A stretch of DNA of 64,000 nt from Cheilinus undulatus (taxonomy: Eukaryota > Chordata > Actinopteri > Labriformes > Labridae). The DNA lies in assembly GCF_018320785.1 (NCBI RefSeq), contig NC_054879.1, positions 44,692,698 to 44,756,697 of the forward strand, read 5' to 3'. Position numbers and translations under genes: made by a program. This document shows positions 35,401-50,400 of this stretch, one piece after another. The notes under the pieces were generated by a model, which worked only from the letters and a program-made list of their open reading frames with translations, searched no databases and had not been told where the DNA came from. The first letter of the stretch is position 1; every line of letters begins with the position of its first letter.

Positions 35401-38400
35401 ATGTTTGTAATGTTCATGATGAGCCTCAAAGACTTTTCATAAATTATCAAATGATATAAAGTGTTTAATATTTTGTGTGTAACTAATTTTGTGATGAGAG
35501 ATATTGGCAAACCCTAAGCTTGTCAAATGTAGCTGGCAATGACAAAGGCAACTAACACTTCCATTACAAAACCAGTGGGCAGCTATATTTAGTCCCCAAA
35601 TTCAACCAAATAGTTAAAGTAATTTTAAATGAACAGAAAAAAACATTAAAAAGTATTTACTGATGAATATCAATCTTTTAAATAGCCTTAAATCAACAAA
35701 TCTGCCTATTTGGAGTTGCCAGTATCAACAGAAATCATGTGAATATTCTCCTCTACAATATGTTATTTAAGTAAAAGCAAGAAAAGGGGCATGAGTGTGC
35801 TGCATAAACCAGCACCTGTTGACTTCGGTGGGGCTGTGGCAGGTGGGTGGGCAGATGGTGGGTGGTGGATGGAATCAGGAATGAAGAAAAGATGGTAACA
35901 CACACAACTTAAGACCATATGCTTATCAGACAAACACACATATTGCATATTAACTGAGAATGCACACTTAAAAAGTGCTGTCCACATTCATTCCACATAG
36001 ATCAAGCAACAGGGTGTTTCCAGCTTTTTTTTAACCTGTATGTTTTTGTGCCGAGAGCCCAGCTTTGACTCTGTCAACATGTTAAAACTAGTTCAAAATG
36101 GAGAATGATTTTTTCTTCTTAGATAATGTAATGCTGAAACAAAAATAAAGCCTTGAGAGAAAATAATTGCAAATAATTTTTAAACAAACATAACCCTTTA
36201 TGCCCTTTTTTGCAAATCATGTTACCTCTTATAAATAAAACACAGCATCACAGCTCTATTCCCCTCACCGTTCTTGTCCAGGTGGACGTCTGATGACCTT
36301 CGGCCCATGTCAGCGATGGAGCGTACTATCGGAAGACGATTGGCCAGCTTCTTCTGGTTCTGGTGATGGTGCCGCTTCAGTAATGTTTCACGCACTTTTT
36401 TCCTGAGCTCATCTCCCAGGGGTGAGTACAACTCCTGGTGGTCCAAGACCATGTCTAAGACATAAAGATAAGTCACTGTTGTGTATGAAATGGTGCTTGG
36501 TGGGATTATTGTCCTGTGGAATGAAGGGACATTTATTGTGTAAAATACTAAGGATACAAGTAGGGATATATTATTAAAGAGTTTTTTTATTTGCAATTTG
36601 TTTTGTATGTCTTGGAGAGCATTTGTCCTCAAAGGCATACATTGGAACCAACACATCTCTGTATCTATACAATAGATGGAATACATTTTAAAAGTTTGAA
36701 ATTTACAAAATTAAAATTTTAATTATATAACCAATCAAAATTGTACTGAAATGATTTTTTGCAAGGTTGAATTTCAAAACTCTGTTTGCTCCATAACAAA
36801 AATAACCAGAACTATTTTTCACACCAGCTTTTTGTCTAAGATGATGTTTGTTTTTCTGCATGGCAAACTATAGTAGTATAGTAGTATAGTGATACTTGAT
36901 GCTTCCTTCCGTAGATTGGTACATGGATGCAGCAGGGGATGTGCCAGTCCTGCCTTATCATCTCTGCTGCTAACATACACTAGTTCTCAGCATTGGTAAT
37001 CTATGCAGATATCTGAACTTCTATGGGACTCTTACTGTCCCATTTTCATTAATGGCAAGCACTAGGGCATAGTGGCATGCTCTGGATTCTACACTTTCCT
37101 TGCTAAGAGAAGGTTTGACCTGATAATTCAGTAAGATCTGCAACAGGAAAGAAAATGAAAACATGAGTGAAGCACACATGCCCAGGCTTACATCATACAC
37201 CACCACCTGCGGGGGAAATAAGTGAAGCTGACTGATGCACCATCACTTTGTCAGTCTGCCGTCCACTTTAGAACTGACTTTTAAAATACCAAGATCATCT
37301 GTTTCATCAGAAAAAGACCCATTTCCCTGTAATATAAATCAGCCCAGTTCATAGAAAGCATTGAAAACAAGAATGTGTTATTATCTGGAGATAATAATTA
37401 AATTATAATTAAACAGTGCTAATAAAATATCAAAATAAATTATTTTTGTTGCAAGTAAAAGCAGCGTTGTCATTCTAATATCAGATAGGCTCTTTAAAAT
37501 GGTCTTGTTCAAATTAAAGGTTTAATTTTAGAAAAATCAAGTAAGAGATGTAGTAGAAGTAGAAGTGTAGGTTTCACCCTTACTCTTTTTTAAAATGTTA
37601 ATTTTAAAAGCCAATTTTGAAATAAAAAAAATCTCAGCACTTTACAAATTGAACAGCTTTAACATGTGCTTTTCCCTTTTCTCACTTTTAACACGTTTGT
37701 TACTCTTTAAGGAGAGGATTGATCATCCTGATAGCACTTTAAATCTGAGCTGATATCAGGCCTATATCAGACAACCATGGAGTCGTGAAGGGATTTGTGT
37801 TGACTAAAAACTAAGACTGGGCAATTCATTGCAAATTAGATTAAATCGCAATATGACCTGCTGCAATTTACAAATCGCAGAAGGTACAATATTTCTTTTA
37901 CCTGAAATTTGTGTCAAAATACCAGTTGAAAACTTTTTTGCAGCAGAGATGTTATACATTGCATGTAATGCAATCATTGTATTGGCATACTTTTAGAGTA
38001 GTGTACAAAACAAATCCTATTTTCTTCATTTTTTGTATGTTTTTCTTGTTAAATATGAGATTTATATAAAAAAATATAATTCCATTTCATACAGCAATTA
38101 ATATCCAATTTGCAAAATAAGTCAAAATCAGTTAGATATTTTCTCAAAATTGTTCAGCCCTAGTTTAATGTAATATTGTGTTGGTTATAGTATATATTTA
38201 ATTATTACTTGTTTTTGTTGGAGAATACATGAGATGAGGAACTTAAATCGCAATCGCAATATTGGGGGAAAAAAATCGCAATTCGATTGTTCTTACAAAT
38301 CGTTCAGCCCTAGTGTCACGTGTCATTACTGTTAAGATGAGAGAAGCTTTGCAAGTCAAAATAAATCAGTGTAAATTTAAAAAAGCTGCAGAGGTGGTGA

Positions 38401-41400
38401 TAGTAGTGCTCATCAGAATGATATACCAGGTATGCACAGGTCCGGAGAGGCTGGCACCTGGGTCCAGATCTGGACGGTGGTCCACTAATTTAATAGTGAC
38501 CTCAGCCCTACTGGTAAATTATTGATCCTGAATAAGCAAGAACCTCAGTGAAACAAAAAAGGGAATGTATTGTGAATTTGAGATCATTTTCAAATCTTGA
38601 CCCCAGGAATTGACTTAAACCAAATCAAATTTGGACACAATGAAAGATGCACACTCATAGGCATAAGCAAAGAGCACTTTCCCTCCAAGGCAGAAGGACC
38701 CTTGCATAGTACACATCCCTTATGCCAGGGGTCATAAACTACATTTGCACAAGAGCCAGATTTTTCTTAACAGACGCTGTGGGGGCCAGACATTGAAATA
38801 AATTACAATAAAATCAATATTTTGGTGTGATTAACATATTCTTGTAAAAATATTATTTCCTTCAAAAATCGTTGGATCTTTAAGTGTTTTGAGATCAGCC
38901 CCTATCACCTATACTGCAGCCGGCTACAAGGGGGCAATCGAAATATTTTAGCTACATATTTCTGAAGCCCTCATGATGTCTATTACTGGTATTCATACTA
39001 ATATGCTATAATGTGATTGGCCAAAAACACATGGAGGAGAGAAAATCTTCAGTGTAGACTCTCAGAAAGGGAAATTGCACCCTTAAAGATGCTTGTGTGG
39101 AAAACTGCAGCTTTAATAAAAATAAGACTGTCAAGTATACGTTTACCATGCCAACTTAAAAAATATGATACTTGCATGCTTGTTGTTTGATAAGTTGCTG
39201 GGTTGAAGGTTTTATTTAAACTTAACTTGGCTCCTTTCCTGCATGTCGCTCCCCCAATCTACCATTCCTGTTCCCTATTCTATCTACAGTTCACCTGTCA
39301 ATAAAGGCATGAAAAGCCCAAAATTATATCTTACAGAAAAATTGCATGCAACATTTTGTTCTCTTCTCAAATTTTCTGAATCTAATAGTCTGCCGAGGGC
39401 CGGATGGAAAGCTGTGGGGGGACTGGTGTGGCCCCCAAGCCTCCAGTTGATCATCACTGCCATATGCAGTACCTTTTCATTTTAGTGGATGAATACAGGT
39501 ACTTCACCATTTTCTGTAAAGAGTGGTTACCTGCAACCTCTTCGATACAACTGGCCCGCATGTCGAGCAGCACAGTGCTGTTGATAATGCAGCTTCGTAG
39601 CTCAAACAGGCTGTGTAGAGACAGAGTGGCTACGTAGGGTTTACTCCATCGTTCTCCCCCGTCCTCAACATCCTCCTCAAATTTTAGCCACCTGTAACAG
39701 GTAAAGAGTACCAGTCAGAGGAGGCCGGTGGACCGCAAAATGCCCAGCCATCTGTTCTAGCTGCACTAAAAACACTCAGTCAGCCCTGGTCACCCTCTGA
39801 CATTTAGTTCTAATCCACCTCATTGCTATCCCTTCTTGTCTCTCTCTTGTTTGATGTGCCATTTTTACAGAAGGACACATCATCTGATAGAATTAAATCA
39901 TAAATCTTGCTCAAAAAAGGAAAGTCATGAAGTTAATTCCCTTTGAGCAATTACAACAAGCAGCAATTACTTAATGCAATGGAAACCCAAACAACAGACA
40001 CACAGGCGCATCTCTCATCAGTGTAAGTGGGATCATGGGCACAGTCGGTCCATTCAATCAGGCCTTTCAGTCACTACATGTAGGTCATGTGTGCATGTTA
40101 ACGTTAATGACAGTACCGGGCACTTTCCCTCCACTCCGAGTCCTCTCCGTCCCTTGCACAGATTTCATCCATCTCTGTGAAGAGGTCATGAGGAATATGC
40201 TCCTCGTCGTCATCCTCGGTGCCCAGCAGGAACTGAACTCTCTGTGAAGGAGTGTCTGCAAAAACAAGATGTTAAATTAAAAGTACAAATAGTTGGTTAG
40301 GGTATTAAGTTTTTATTTCTATGCTGCAATTGTGGCCAGCTGTACCATAAACAGGAGACTCTCTACCCTCCACCAAGGTGAGGGTCCGGTCCCTGCTTCT
40401 CTTCTTGAGTTTGTTTCCATGGTGACGATGCCTGCGATGGCTTCGGTGCCTGGTACTGCCCAAGGGAACGTGGACCCCTATGTAGAGAGTCCTGTGGCCT
40501 GTGGGCACATTTAATGTACATTAGAGGAGGATCAGCCACAGTGTGATAGCCTATCTGCACCCTGACAGAAGCTTAACAGATAATCATTATGAATTCACTG
40601 ATCAGGGGAAGGCTTCTTTGTGTTAGTCCTTTAAGCTTTATTATTCTGCATCCAAAGTGTTTGAGTGGCATCACAGATACTGTATAATGTGCACTTCTGC
40701 TATAGTATTTAATGTACAATTCCACCTAAAGCATCAAGTTAATACAATCTGTTAATGCTTTACAATAATACATTATCAGAATTAACACAAGAATGAGGTT
40801 ATTGGAAGGCTTTCATTGGTAGAGGTTACTCTTTGAGCAATATACCATACATACAGATATTTTATAACTTCTTGCCTGTCTTTTTAAATTGAGTCAGTTC
40901 TTGTTATGCTGGCGCGGTGGGGTAAAGGGGGGTTTTTCAGGGGCCCAGTCAAACCGGGGACCCATGGAGGTCTGCAAAATCATGGTGTAGCTGCGACAAC
41001 CATTTTTTTTTCCTGAATAACAACCACTCTTATCAAAGCAACAAAAATGTATTTTTGTTTTTAGCCTGTAATACAGTTAGCATCTTTTTAAGAAATGTAA
41101 ACCTTTTTATTCAAACAGAATGACCTTTTTTTTTTTTTTGCTCATGTTAACAATGTGGATGGTTATGCTGAACTCAACCATTAGGAAGGAAATGTCAGAC
41201 TTTAAAGCTAAGCCATAATGTGCTTAAACTTCAGGATCCCAGAAAATAGAGAAGAAGCCATGGCAGCTTTAATGGTAACAAATTAAATAGTTAATCAATC
41301 ATGGAATAAAGGTGGCACAAAAGGGCAGAAAAAAGTCATGAAAGGCAAAAAGGGTTAAAGAGTGGTAAATTGGTTACATGTGGGTTGAAAGTGCAAAATA

Positions 41401-44400
41401 TGGATGGAAATGGTGGTGAAAAGGTGTTAAAAAGTGGCAAGAAGGGGTTGAAATTTGCAAAATGGGGAAAAAATAAGTTATTCTAAAATCATTCTCATAA
41501 TAGCTTGACATACTTTTCAGCTCCATAATGAGGTAACTCCTTTTTTTTTTTTTTATTATTTTTTAAAGATTTATTGTTGGACTTTTTAGTGCCTTATTTT
41601 GACAGAGGAGGGCAGTGAATAGAGTCGGAAATGGGACAAAAGTGCGGAGAGACATGAGGCAAAGGGCCACAGGCCAGAATCGAACCTAGGCCACCCACAT
41701 ACATGGGTCATACCTTAGACCGCTAGGCCATCTGTGCGCCCAGGTAACTGCTTTTTCAACTGCTTTTTTCCCAGTAATGAATAAAATCATCATTTAGATA
41801 CTGTATTTTGTATTTACTTGGGTTTAGGGCTGGGCAGTTGATCGCAAATTAGATTAAATCGCAATTTCCAAATCACAGAAGGTGCAATATTGTTTTGACC
41901 TGTAATTTGCGCCAAAATACCAGTTTAAAACCTTTTTTTGTAGCAGAGATGATATGCATTATATATCATACAATCATTCAAGTGCCATTCTTTAAGAATA
42001 GGCTACAAAACATCCGAATTTTTTCATTTTTGTAGGTTTTTCTAATTGAATATGAGAATGACTTTCTTCAATACAAGAATTCATGTCCGATTTGCAATAT
42101 GAGTCGAAATCATCATAATAAGGTATTTTTTCAAAGTTGTTTAGCTCTTGTTTTATCCAGTATTGTGTTGGTTATAATATAAAATGATTTATTGTTTGTG
42201 TTTGTTGGTAAATACATAAGATGAGGAACTTCAGAAATAACTGCATATGAAATTGCTGTCACAATATTGGGGGGAAAAAATCGCACTTAGATTATTTTCC
42301 CAAATCGTTCAGCCCTACTTGGGTTGTCTGTGTGAGATATTAGAATCAGTTTGATGATCTGAAACATTTAAGAGGAAAAAGAATCAGAAATCAGAAAGAG
42401 GAAGAATACTTTTCACAGCACTGTAATCAATAACTGACACCAAGGGAGGGCCCACTCTCTGTGTTTTTCAGGGGCCAAGCCAATTCTGTGCAGGCCTGCC
42501 AATAATATATGCTATTCTTAGCATATTCCATCACTTGTGCAAACTGAGAGCTCTAGCAACGAAAATTGGACATTTTAATAAAAATAGCACGTATGAAACC
42601 ATGAAGGACTTTAAGTATACTGTTGTTTTTGTTCTAAATTGCTGTGTATGGGAGGCTTGCAGTTATGAAAATCTGCATCACACAAGTATTTGTGTTTGTG
42701 TGATGCAGGTATGAGAGTAGAGAGAGACACGCACGGTGCAAGAGAGCATGTCTGTGTTTGCACTCGTAAGTCAGCCCACTCAGCTGCAGTAGAAGGACAA
42801 TCAGATAGATACAGTACATACTTTACTAAACTGTTGATGCTTTTTACTGCAGGTATGTGCATAATAACTGTTGAAGCTCTGCCAGAATCAGAAATGTTAA
42901 GTCTGTAAACTATGCACAGAACATAGCATGCTCTTTGGAGTATGTCACTTACAAAGAACTATATTAGTTATTTACAATGTTTGAGTATTCTTAAATTTAC
43001 AGTCAAATCCAGCCTGCTTTTTAAATAGTTTGGTTAAACACAGTTTAACCTTTTAAGCGAATGCTCGTGTTAAAGGAGTTTTTCTGCTGCTGTTTTATTT
43101 TGTTCTCTTTGCCAGTTTGCACTTAAAAGAAATTGCAACTAGAGACTTAACAATGAGACTGATGACTAATCTAAAAGCCTTTTATTATCACCTTTATACT
43201 GCCTATGAATGCAAATATAGATGGAGCAAACCGCTGGGCTTTAATACCTATAATTTTCTAAATCTTGCTGTTTGTTTCTTTGTGATTGTCCCATGTATTT
43301 CAGTGACTATGAAATTGTTGATGCGAACTCAGCTCACCCACTGTCCTCCCACTCTGCTCTCATCTTTTTTACTTCGAAAAAGCTGTCAAGAGGAAAGCAG
43401 CAGTTGTAAGGACAGAGTAGGCGGACTCAGCTGCAGCAGCTTTTCACCGCTTGAAGCTTTTTTGTATTTGGATACATTCAGTGCTTTAAAGTACCTTCAA
43501 GATCCTCCTGTTCAAAGTTGGTTCCTTGTTGGGATCGTGTTCCTCCTCTGTCCACCACAGCCTCGTCATCATTCCTCTGTCAGGACACATGTGGCAAACA
43601 GGATCACATATTAAAACAAATCTAAAATCTATGGGAAAACATAACATACAAACATAACCGACATGAAATATCTCACTGAGCTGTATTTAAAATAAAGGAT
43701 GCATTTTGCAGACTAAGCGGACTGATATGTTACTAATTCTCAGCCAAACCAGACATGCAAGACTGGTCAACATGGAGGTTATCCAAAGTGGATTTCCGTC
43801 CGCATAGACATTTATGTAGAGACAGAGCCAGCGGAAAAAGAACATAATCCTAAGCACGCAGCTTTTGTCAGATTACAAGAGGAATACTCAATGGTCCAAA
43901 AAATTCCCAGAACAACCAGGCAGATAGATTTCCCCTTACATTTCCTGAGCAGCTGTTCCACATACAACTAAAGTCAACAGTTCAAACATGCAGCTGTGTT
44001 TTATACAGCTCTATTAGAAACCTGTAGCAGGACACGCATTCACTGCCAGAGCGTGAGATGATTGAGGGCACATGGATCTGCTTGATTGGAGTCTGATCGC
44101 TGAAAGAAGTGAAGTGTGTGAATGTTAGCCTGCTTACATAACACTTGTGGAAGAAGATGAGAATGAGTAGGTGGTTGTAGGGAAACTGTACCAAAGGAAA
44201 TCATTATTTTCTCATTTTAAGATACTTGAAGAAGACAAACCCAGCACTTGTTTTCCTCTGCTTTATGACCACTGTGTGATTCATAACATTGCAGAATTTC
44301 AGCATTACTCAGAGGATTTCTCAATCAAACACAAACACATCATCACAACTCGGCATTAACATTCACAAACAAAATGTCCAGCTTCATGCAGCACTGATTA

Positions 44401-47400
44401 AGGAGGCTATACCAGGCATTACAAAGGAGTTCAGACCAGAGAGAAAGCTGTAGAGATGCTGTAGTTTCTCAGGCTGAGGTCACAGTTCACCACTTACTTC
44501 CTCAGTCTGTACTAGAACAAAATCTACTGCCCACTCATGGTTGTGAATTTGGCATCACAATACAGATAGAGAAAGGCAGCAAGTTCTCAAACAAAACAAC
44601 AAATGCATTAGAATAACAAAAAAAATGTGTTTTTGTTTTTTAGAGGAAGTGTGCTTTTGACCATCCAGTTAACTAGATCATGGGTTATCCACTCTGGTAA
44701 AAGGGGGCAACTGCACTTGATTGAGTTTCTTGAAAGCACAACTGATTTTCAAGAACTCCAGTTGCCCCCTTAATGAAGATTTGGATAACACATGACCTGG
44801 TTGAAAGAGATCCTACTCTGACATAGGTTGAGTGTTTGCCACCATTTTAGAATTTAATAATTTATTCCAGTTTTAGTGTTGTGCTGATTCCAATACCAGT
44901 ATCAGAAATACATCCAGTACTGCTTAAAGTGCAGGTATTGGTGAGTACATGAGTTTATGTACTGATCCGATACGGTTTGGTTTCACTTTATGTTTTTCTT
45001 TGTTTAGCCATGCTTAATGTTAGCGCTGGAAACACTGCATGCACGAGCTACCATTTTTAGAGCACCAAAGAAGCAGAAAAGGACCCACTGCAGCAGCAGA
45101 AAATGGTGTCTGTTGATATTTTCTCTCTGAATGTGATCGTTAAAATGTCGTCCAGACCAGCACTGTCATACACGACAAGAAGTGACAGTTTATCAAAAGT
45201 TAAATAACTTTTGAACCATAAATTGTTGCCTCTTGCTTGTTTTTCCTCTTGAAGTTAGCTGTCGTGTTTTCCCATTGACACTATTGATGCCTTTGAATCC
45301 TTTGCAGCAGCATTTTCAGCGAGCCTGGAACTCGTGTGACTTTTGGGGACTTTAATGGTTAAATCTACACCAGTAAACCCGATATTGAACGTCTTTTTAT
45401 CCATTTTAATTGAATTACGATCACTTATGACCACTAGCTTGAATGCTAATGGCCATACCCTTTGTGAGCGTCTGTCAGCCAGCTGCAGGCTGTTCTGTGA
45501 TCACGTGATGCTGCCCGAATAGAGCATAATGGAGAAGGAGAGAGAAAGAGAGCCTGTGATGCAGCCCCCTGTATTATTGTTATTTTAATATTTAGCAGTA
45601 AAACTCAATAATCAGCAGAAAAACAACTTTAGGGTCACAGAGATGCTGTACATTATGATTCTATTTGTTGGGCCATGTTCTGAGTCAAATATAGGTCCAA
45701 AATAATTTACTAGTCTGCACAGTCAGTCCAGAAAGTTCACACTAGTGTTGGATCGGTACTCGGTATCAGCTGATATCCAACACCTTGGTATCGGGAAGGA
45801 AAAGATGGTATCGTAACATCCCTAGTTTTATTTTGTAGTATGCACTTCCCTTCTCTAAGAAAGTTAACTACAGTGTCTGCCTTTGTTCATCTCTCCCATG
45901 TATTATTGTCTGCCTCACCACACAGCAAAACATCAGTGTTAATCAGCAAAGAAGTTGAATTGTTTCCGGATCTCTGGACAGTCTGTGCATCACAAAAAAA
46001 TGCAGTGCTCTTCCATCAGCTCTCACAGGCAGTAGACTAATCTTGAGTCTATAAATGCTGTTCCTTTACCAAACTCATCGTCAGATGCTGAATGCAACTA
46101 GAGCAGTTCACATGGAAAGGGGCGTTTTTCCCCAAATAATTGCATAATGGCTCAGCGTCTCCACAAACCGGTGCATGTTTGCAGTGATTGCTCTCCAACA
46201 TAATAAGGGGAGCATTAAAGCTTTGCCTTTTGACTTTTTTACAAAGTTTAGAGCGTGTACTTTATAGTGGAGCTTTGACAAAGCATGTCATTTGGCTGAA
46301 TGGGGACAGACACATATTTATTTATTGCACATTTATTGCTGTTATTTGTGGTTTTATTGTTATTGTGGTTTTATTGTGCAGGAGATTTTATATACTGTGC
46401 TATATGAGTGGAATGTATGTTTGACTTCTGCTGCAAACCAAATAGCCCCTCGGGGACAATAAAGTTTTCCAAATCCAAATATTCAAACCTGTTTACTCAG
46501 CATCACTAACTTCAAGTGAAAAATAACGGCAAATAAACCATAATTTCTAACTCCAACATGTGACACATCTCTTGTATTATCGTGTTTATTACATTTATTA
46601 CATCCAGGTATGCCAAATACGTTTGCTTGGGGGCGTGTTTCAACTAAGTCCAGTTGTTTTCCAGCTCTGTCACTTTCTCTCTCGGTTATAAAGAAAAGCC
46701 AGACTCATGAGCACAGTGTAGTTTTCATATTTTAGCCTATGTTTGAGATCGAAGGCCATCTCGTCTTCAGCACTGTTGCAGAATGAGTGTATGTGTTAAA
46801 CATGGGAAAAGACAAAGGCAATAAAAGGGGGATGGGAAACACTGAACCGAAAGGTACATATTAATTATTTTTTATAAACACATATAAATATACCTGAAAA
46901 CATCAAAAATTCAGTTAAACACCACCCAAGAGCATGATGGGAGAACTCCACCCTCCTAGATTTGAAATGACAGTGGGTAGAGCCTAGATCAGTCGACTCT
47001 CTACAGAGTTGGACTAACACTAAATGAATCAACACTGTCAAATAACTCCAACAATGAAGGCCATTAAACACGGGATGGATTCACTTTGTGCGATAAAATC
47101 AACTCTGAAATGTTTAACACTGAGAATTTGACTACATTTTTTGCTGTGCATGTTACCTTGATAAGTTTCAAGTACAACACATTAGTCTTGTGTATTAATT
47201 AAGAAGTGAGAAGTGTGTTTTGTAGTGGGTGGGGGGGGGGGCATATTCTGGATTACAATATTACAATATTGTATTACATGTATGTATGTATTACAATACA
47301 AACTGGCCACAGAGCTGACTCATGTTACTCAGACTTGGACTCTGCTCTGGGGTAGAACTCATCATGAGCAAGACTCACATCCATCCAGTAAGGGTTTAGG

Positions 47401-50400
47401 AATCATCATGGGCAGCATGAGAGCTCTAAAGCATCCATAGAAAGCTAAGTAGGACAGTCTTGCAGCAAAACTTGGACAACTCTTGGAGTGACTGTGTCTC
47501 AGAGGACAGAGTCAGTTGTCTTGCAGCTGGAAGGTCATGCATTTGATCTCCTGCTCCTGCAGACATATGTCAATGTGTGCTTGGACACTTGACCTCACTT
47601 TGCTCCCACTGCTGTGGTGTTTTAATCTGTATGGATGCACATGAATAGGATTAACTAATACTGATGGTCACTCTACACAGCAGCCTTCGCCATCAGAGTG
47701 TGAATGTGGAGAGAATTAGTTTCAGTCAGACTCAAGTGCTGTACAAGCTCAAGTCCTTCACCAAAAATTCTCTTGTTACAAACCTCATTTTCTGGTTTCC
47801 ATTCTTGCACAGATTCAGATTAAACTCCCATTCTAGCTCAGTTTGGGCTTCCATGCAGTCTCATTTGTTCCTGTTCTTCCTCTCTACACAATAGCAGTCC
47901 TCCAGGTCTTGGTATTTCAAAACTAGGCAATTTATTCTGTCCAGTCATGCCCAGGTAGGTATCATAATTTCTTACCAAGGTTAGTAAGCCTTTGGTAGAG
48001 CGGTTTAAAAACCTTCTTATTTGCCAGTGATTAACACCATGAACCAACATTTCTGTGGAGACATCCTGAACCTTGTGGACTGTGGACTAGTGTCATTGAT
48101 TTATGCAGTTGCAGCAGATAGCAGTTTGAATACTCATCTTTCCTCTGCTTCCTTTTTTGGGTTCTGACTTTATAATTCCATACAAGAACCCTGAGTCCTT
48201 TAAGAGCTGTCCTCAGACACAGACTTTTTTATCTGCTTTTGCATTAAAGACTAAGATCCTTCTTCTTGAGCATGCAAGATCAAGAATAGGAGTGAGTTCA
48301 TCTAGTCAGACAGGACACCACACTGCAACTCCATTATCCTGGTGTTCCCAGCCCAGTCCTTCTCTGTCCACAGACTTCTCAACACTGAGTGAAAAAGTGG
48401 GAAGCACTTCTTTCCATTGCAATGATTTTGCAGTCCATGGATGGATAGTTGCATGTACAATTCTTTGGTTACTTCTTCCCTCTTTGTCCAGTCAGAGACA
48501 AGGATGATCAGTCCAGAGGAGGACACTGGTGAGCTGAAATACTTTGTTTTCCAAAACCTCTTCCTTGTTTCCCATCTCTACCAAGAAGCCCTCTCAGAAC
48601 CCTTTGTCCTATACCCCTGTTTCCCCTTCTCTTCCTGCCTACATGGACCTGGCCAACGTTCCTTTTCACTACCTTAACCTCACTGAAGCCCACGCGTTCT
48701 CCTGCCACAGCTCCAGTCATATGACCACGCCCTCTAAAGTTATCTGACCTGCTGCAGTATGCTTTGATCGTTACCACAATAAAGTCTCAGAAAAGTACAT
48801 CATTTGTCAAAGATAAAGGTGGAAGCAGTGTTAATTTTGTTGACTAATTATTTTGGTTATAGTTTTCGTTAATTGCCTTTTTTCCCCTACAAAAACAAGA
48901 CAGTAACTGATAAAAACAAGTGCACATGGACAAAAACTAAAACTAAATTTATTGACACTTTAGTTAAAATAATAAAAACGAGACGAAAATGTTTGACAGA
49001 AACTTTATCCAGTCAGACCAAATTTGGTCATGTAGAAAGTAGGGGCAAGTTAGGCATATATCCAATCACAGCTACTTTGGCTGTGTGGAAAGGTGGGATG
49101 AGATACGGGGGAGATCCAATCACAGCTGCTTTTGCTGCGTGGTGTTGGGGTAAGTTGGGAAGAGATCCAATCAGTTGACTAAATTTACTGTAAATTTCGT
49201 CTATTAAAATGTTGGGAAGTTTCGTCAACTAAAACTAGACTAAAACTAAAACAATTTAGATGACTAAATTATAACTAAAACAAAAATATATTATTGGCAA
49301 AAGACTATAAAAACTAAAACTAAATTAAAAGTGCTGTCAAAATTAACACTGGGTGGAAGGCATATAAAGCACAGTCTTTATGCTGTATCTGCTCACCAAT
49401 ACACCTGCTCTGTTTCAGCCTTCTGTGGATCTTCCTCATGATAAGCTTAACCAGTTTGCTATTGTGCACTTCAACAATTTCTGTATTTTCTCAGTGCATA
49501 CAAGCTAACCTTGGGCTTGATTTTGCCACCACATTTCTTGGATTGAAGATCAGATCAAGCCGAGAGAGTGTCACCTTCATCATTGTAGAGGTGGATGTTT
49601 TGGATGTGGGAACCTCAAAATTTCCTGTCAACTTTGATGAGCGGAGGTCAACAGAATCGAAATTGTCTGTTGTAAATATATTGTGTGAAATTTCCAAGAA
49701 ATTGCACAAAAGAAGGAAGTTCCCCTTGCTGAACAATGTGAGAGATGAGAGCAACACATCATGTTTGTGTTGAATACTGCACCAGTGGTATGGGCTGAAA
49801 ATTAAGACATTTGGCAGTCATGTTCTGTTAATCCAAGCATCAACAGCTGGGATTTAAAAGCAATACATAGGGCTGCCTTTACTGCCGGAGAGAATTCTGC
49901 CAGATGAACCCTTTTTCCTGGAAATGGTTGACTGGTTTAGAACAGTTATTGAAGTGGGTATTATTATCCAGACAGCTAGCTTAGATACTGCCTTTCCCGC
50001 TGCCATCTTGACCACAGGTTGACCATCAAGGCATTTTGTTAATGAAGGGCACTGCTGTTCACAGCTGTAGTGCCACATGGGATATCCAGATCACAGGGCG
50101 GATGTTGATAATCTGTCTACAAATACACAAGGCACAGATATTTGCTCAGATTACACTAATGGTAACTAAAAAAACAAGCCACATTCGCCTATATTAAATG
50201 TGCATTTTGCTCATATACATTCATTAAAGTGTATCTACTAAATATAAAACTTTGTGCAATTGGTAATGACTTCAATTTCTCAAAATCTCATCTGGTCACA
50301 AAGGAGGTCAATGTAGACTAAAGGGTAGCTCACTCTATAATCCTGTGACCTGCCAAAATATATTTTTTTTGTACATACTTACACATACAAAATAAAACAT

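Noticed and set aside
36222-36686. 154-codon minus ORF as a separate gene
   Set aside because: Its core is slc4a10 exon 36269-36454; the ends are intron read-through.
41539-41741. A functional tRNA gene
   Set aside because: A and B boxes are present, but there is no foldable acceptor stem, and an A-rich tail with target duplications shows it is a SINE.
43117-43614. 165-codon plus-strand ORF
   Set aside because: It overlaps slc4a10 exon 43495-43576 on the other strand, and the rest has no recognisable domain.
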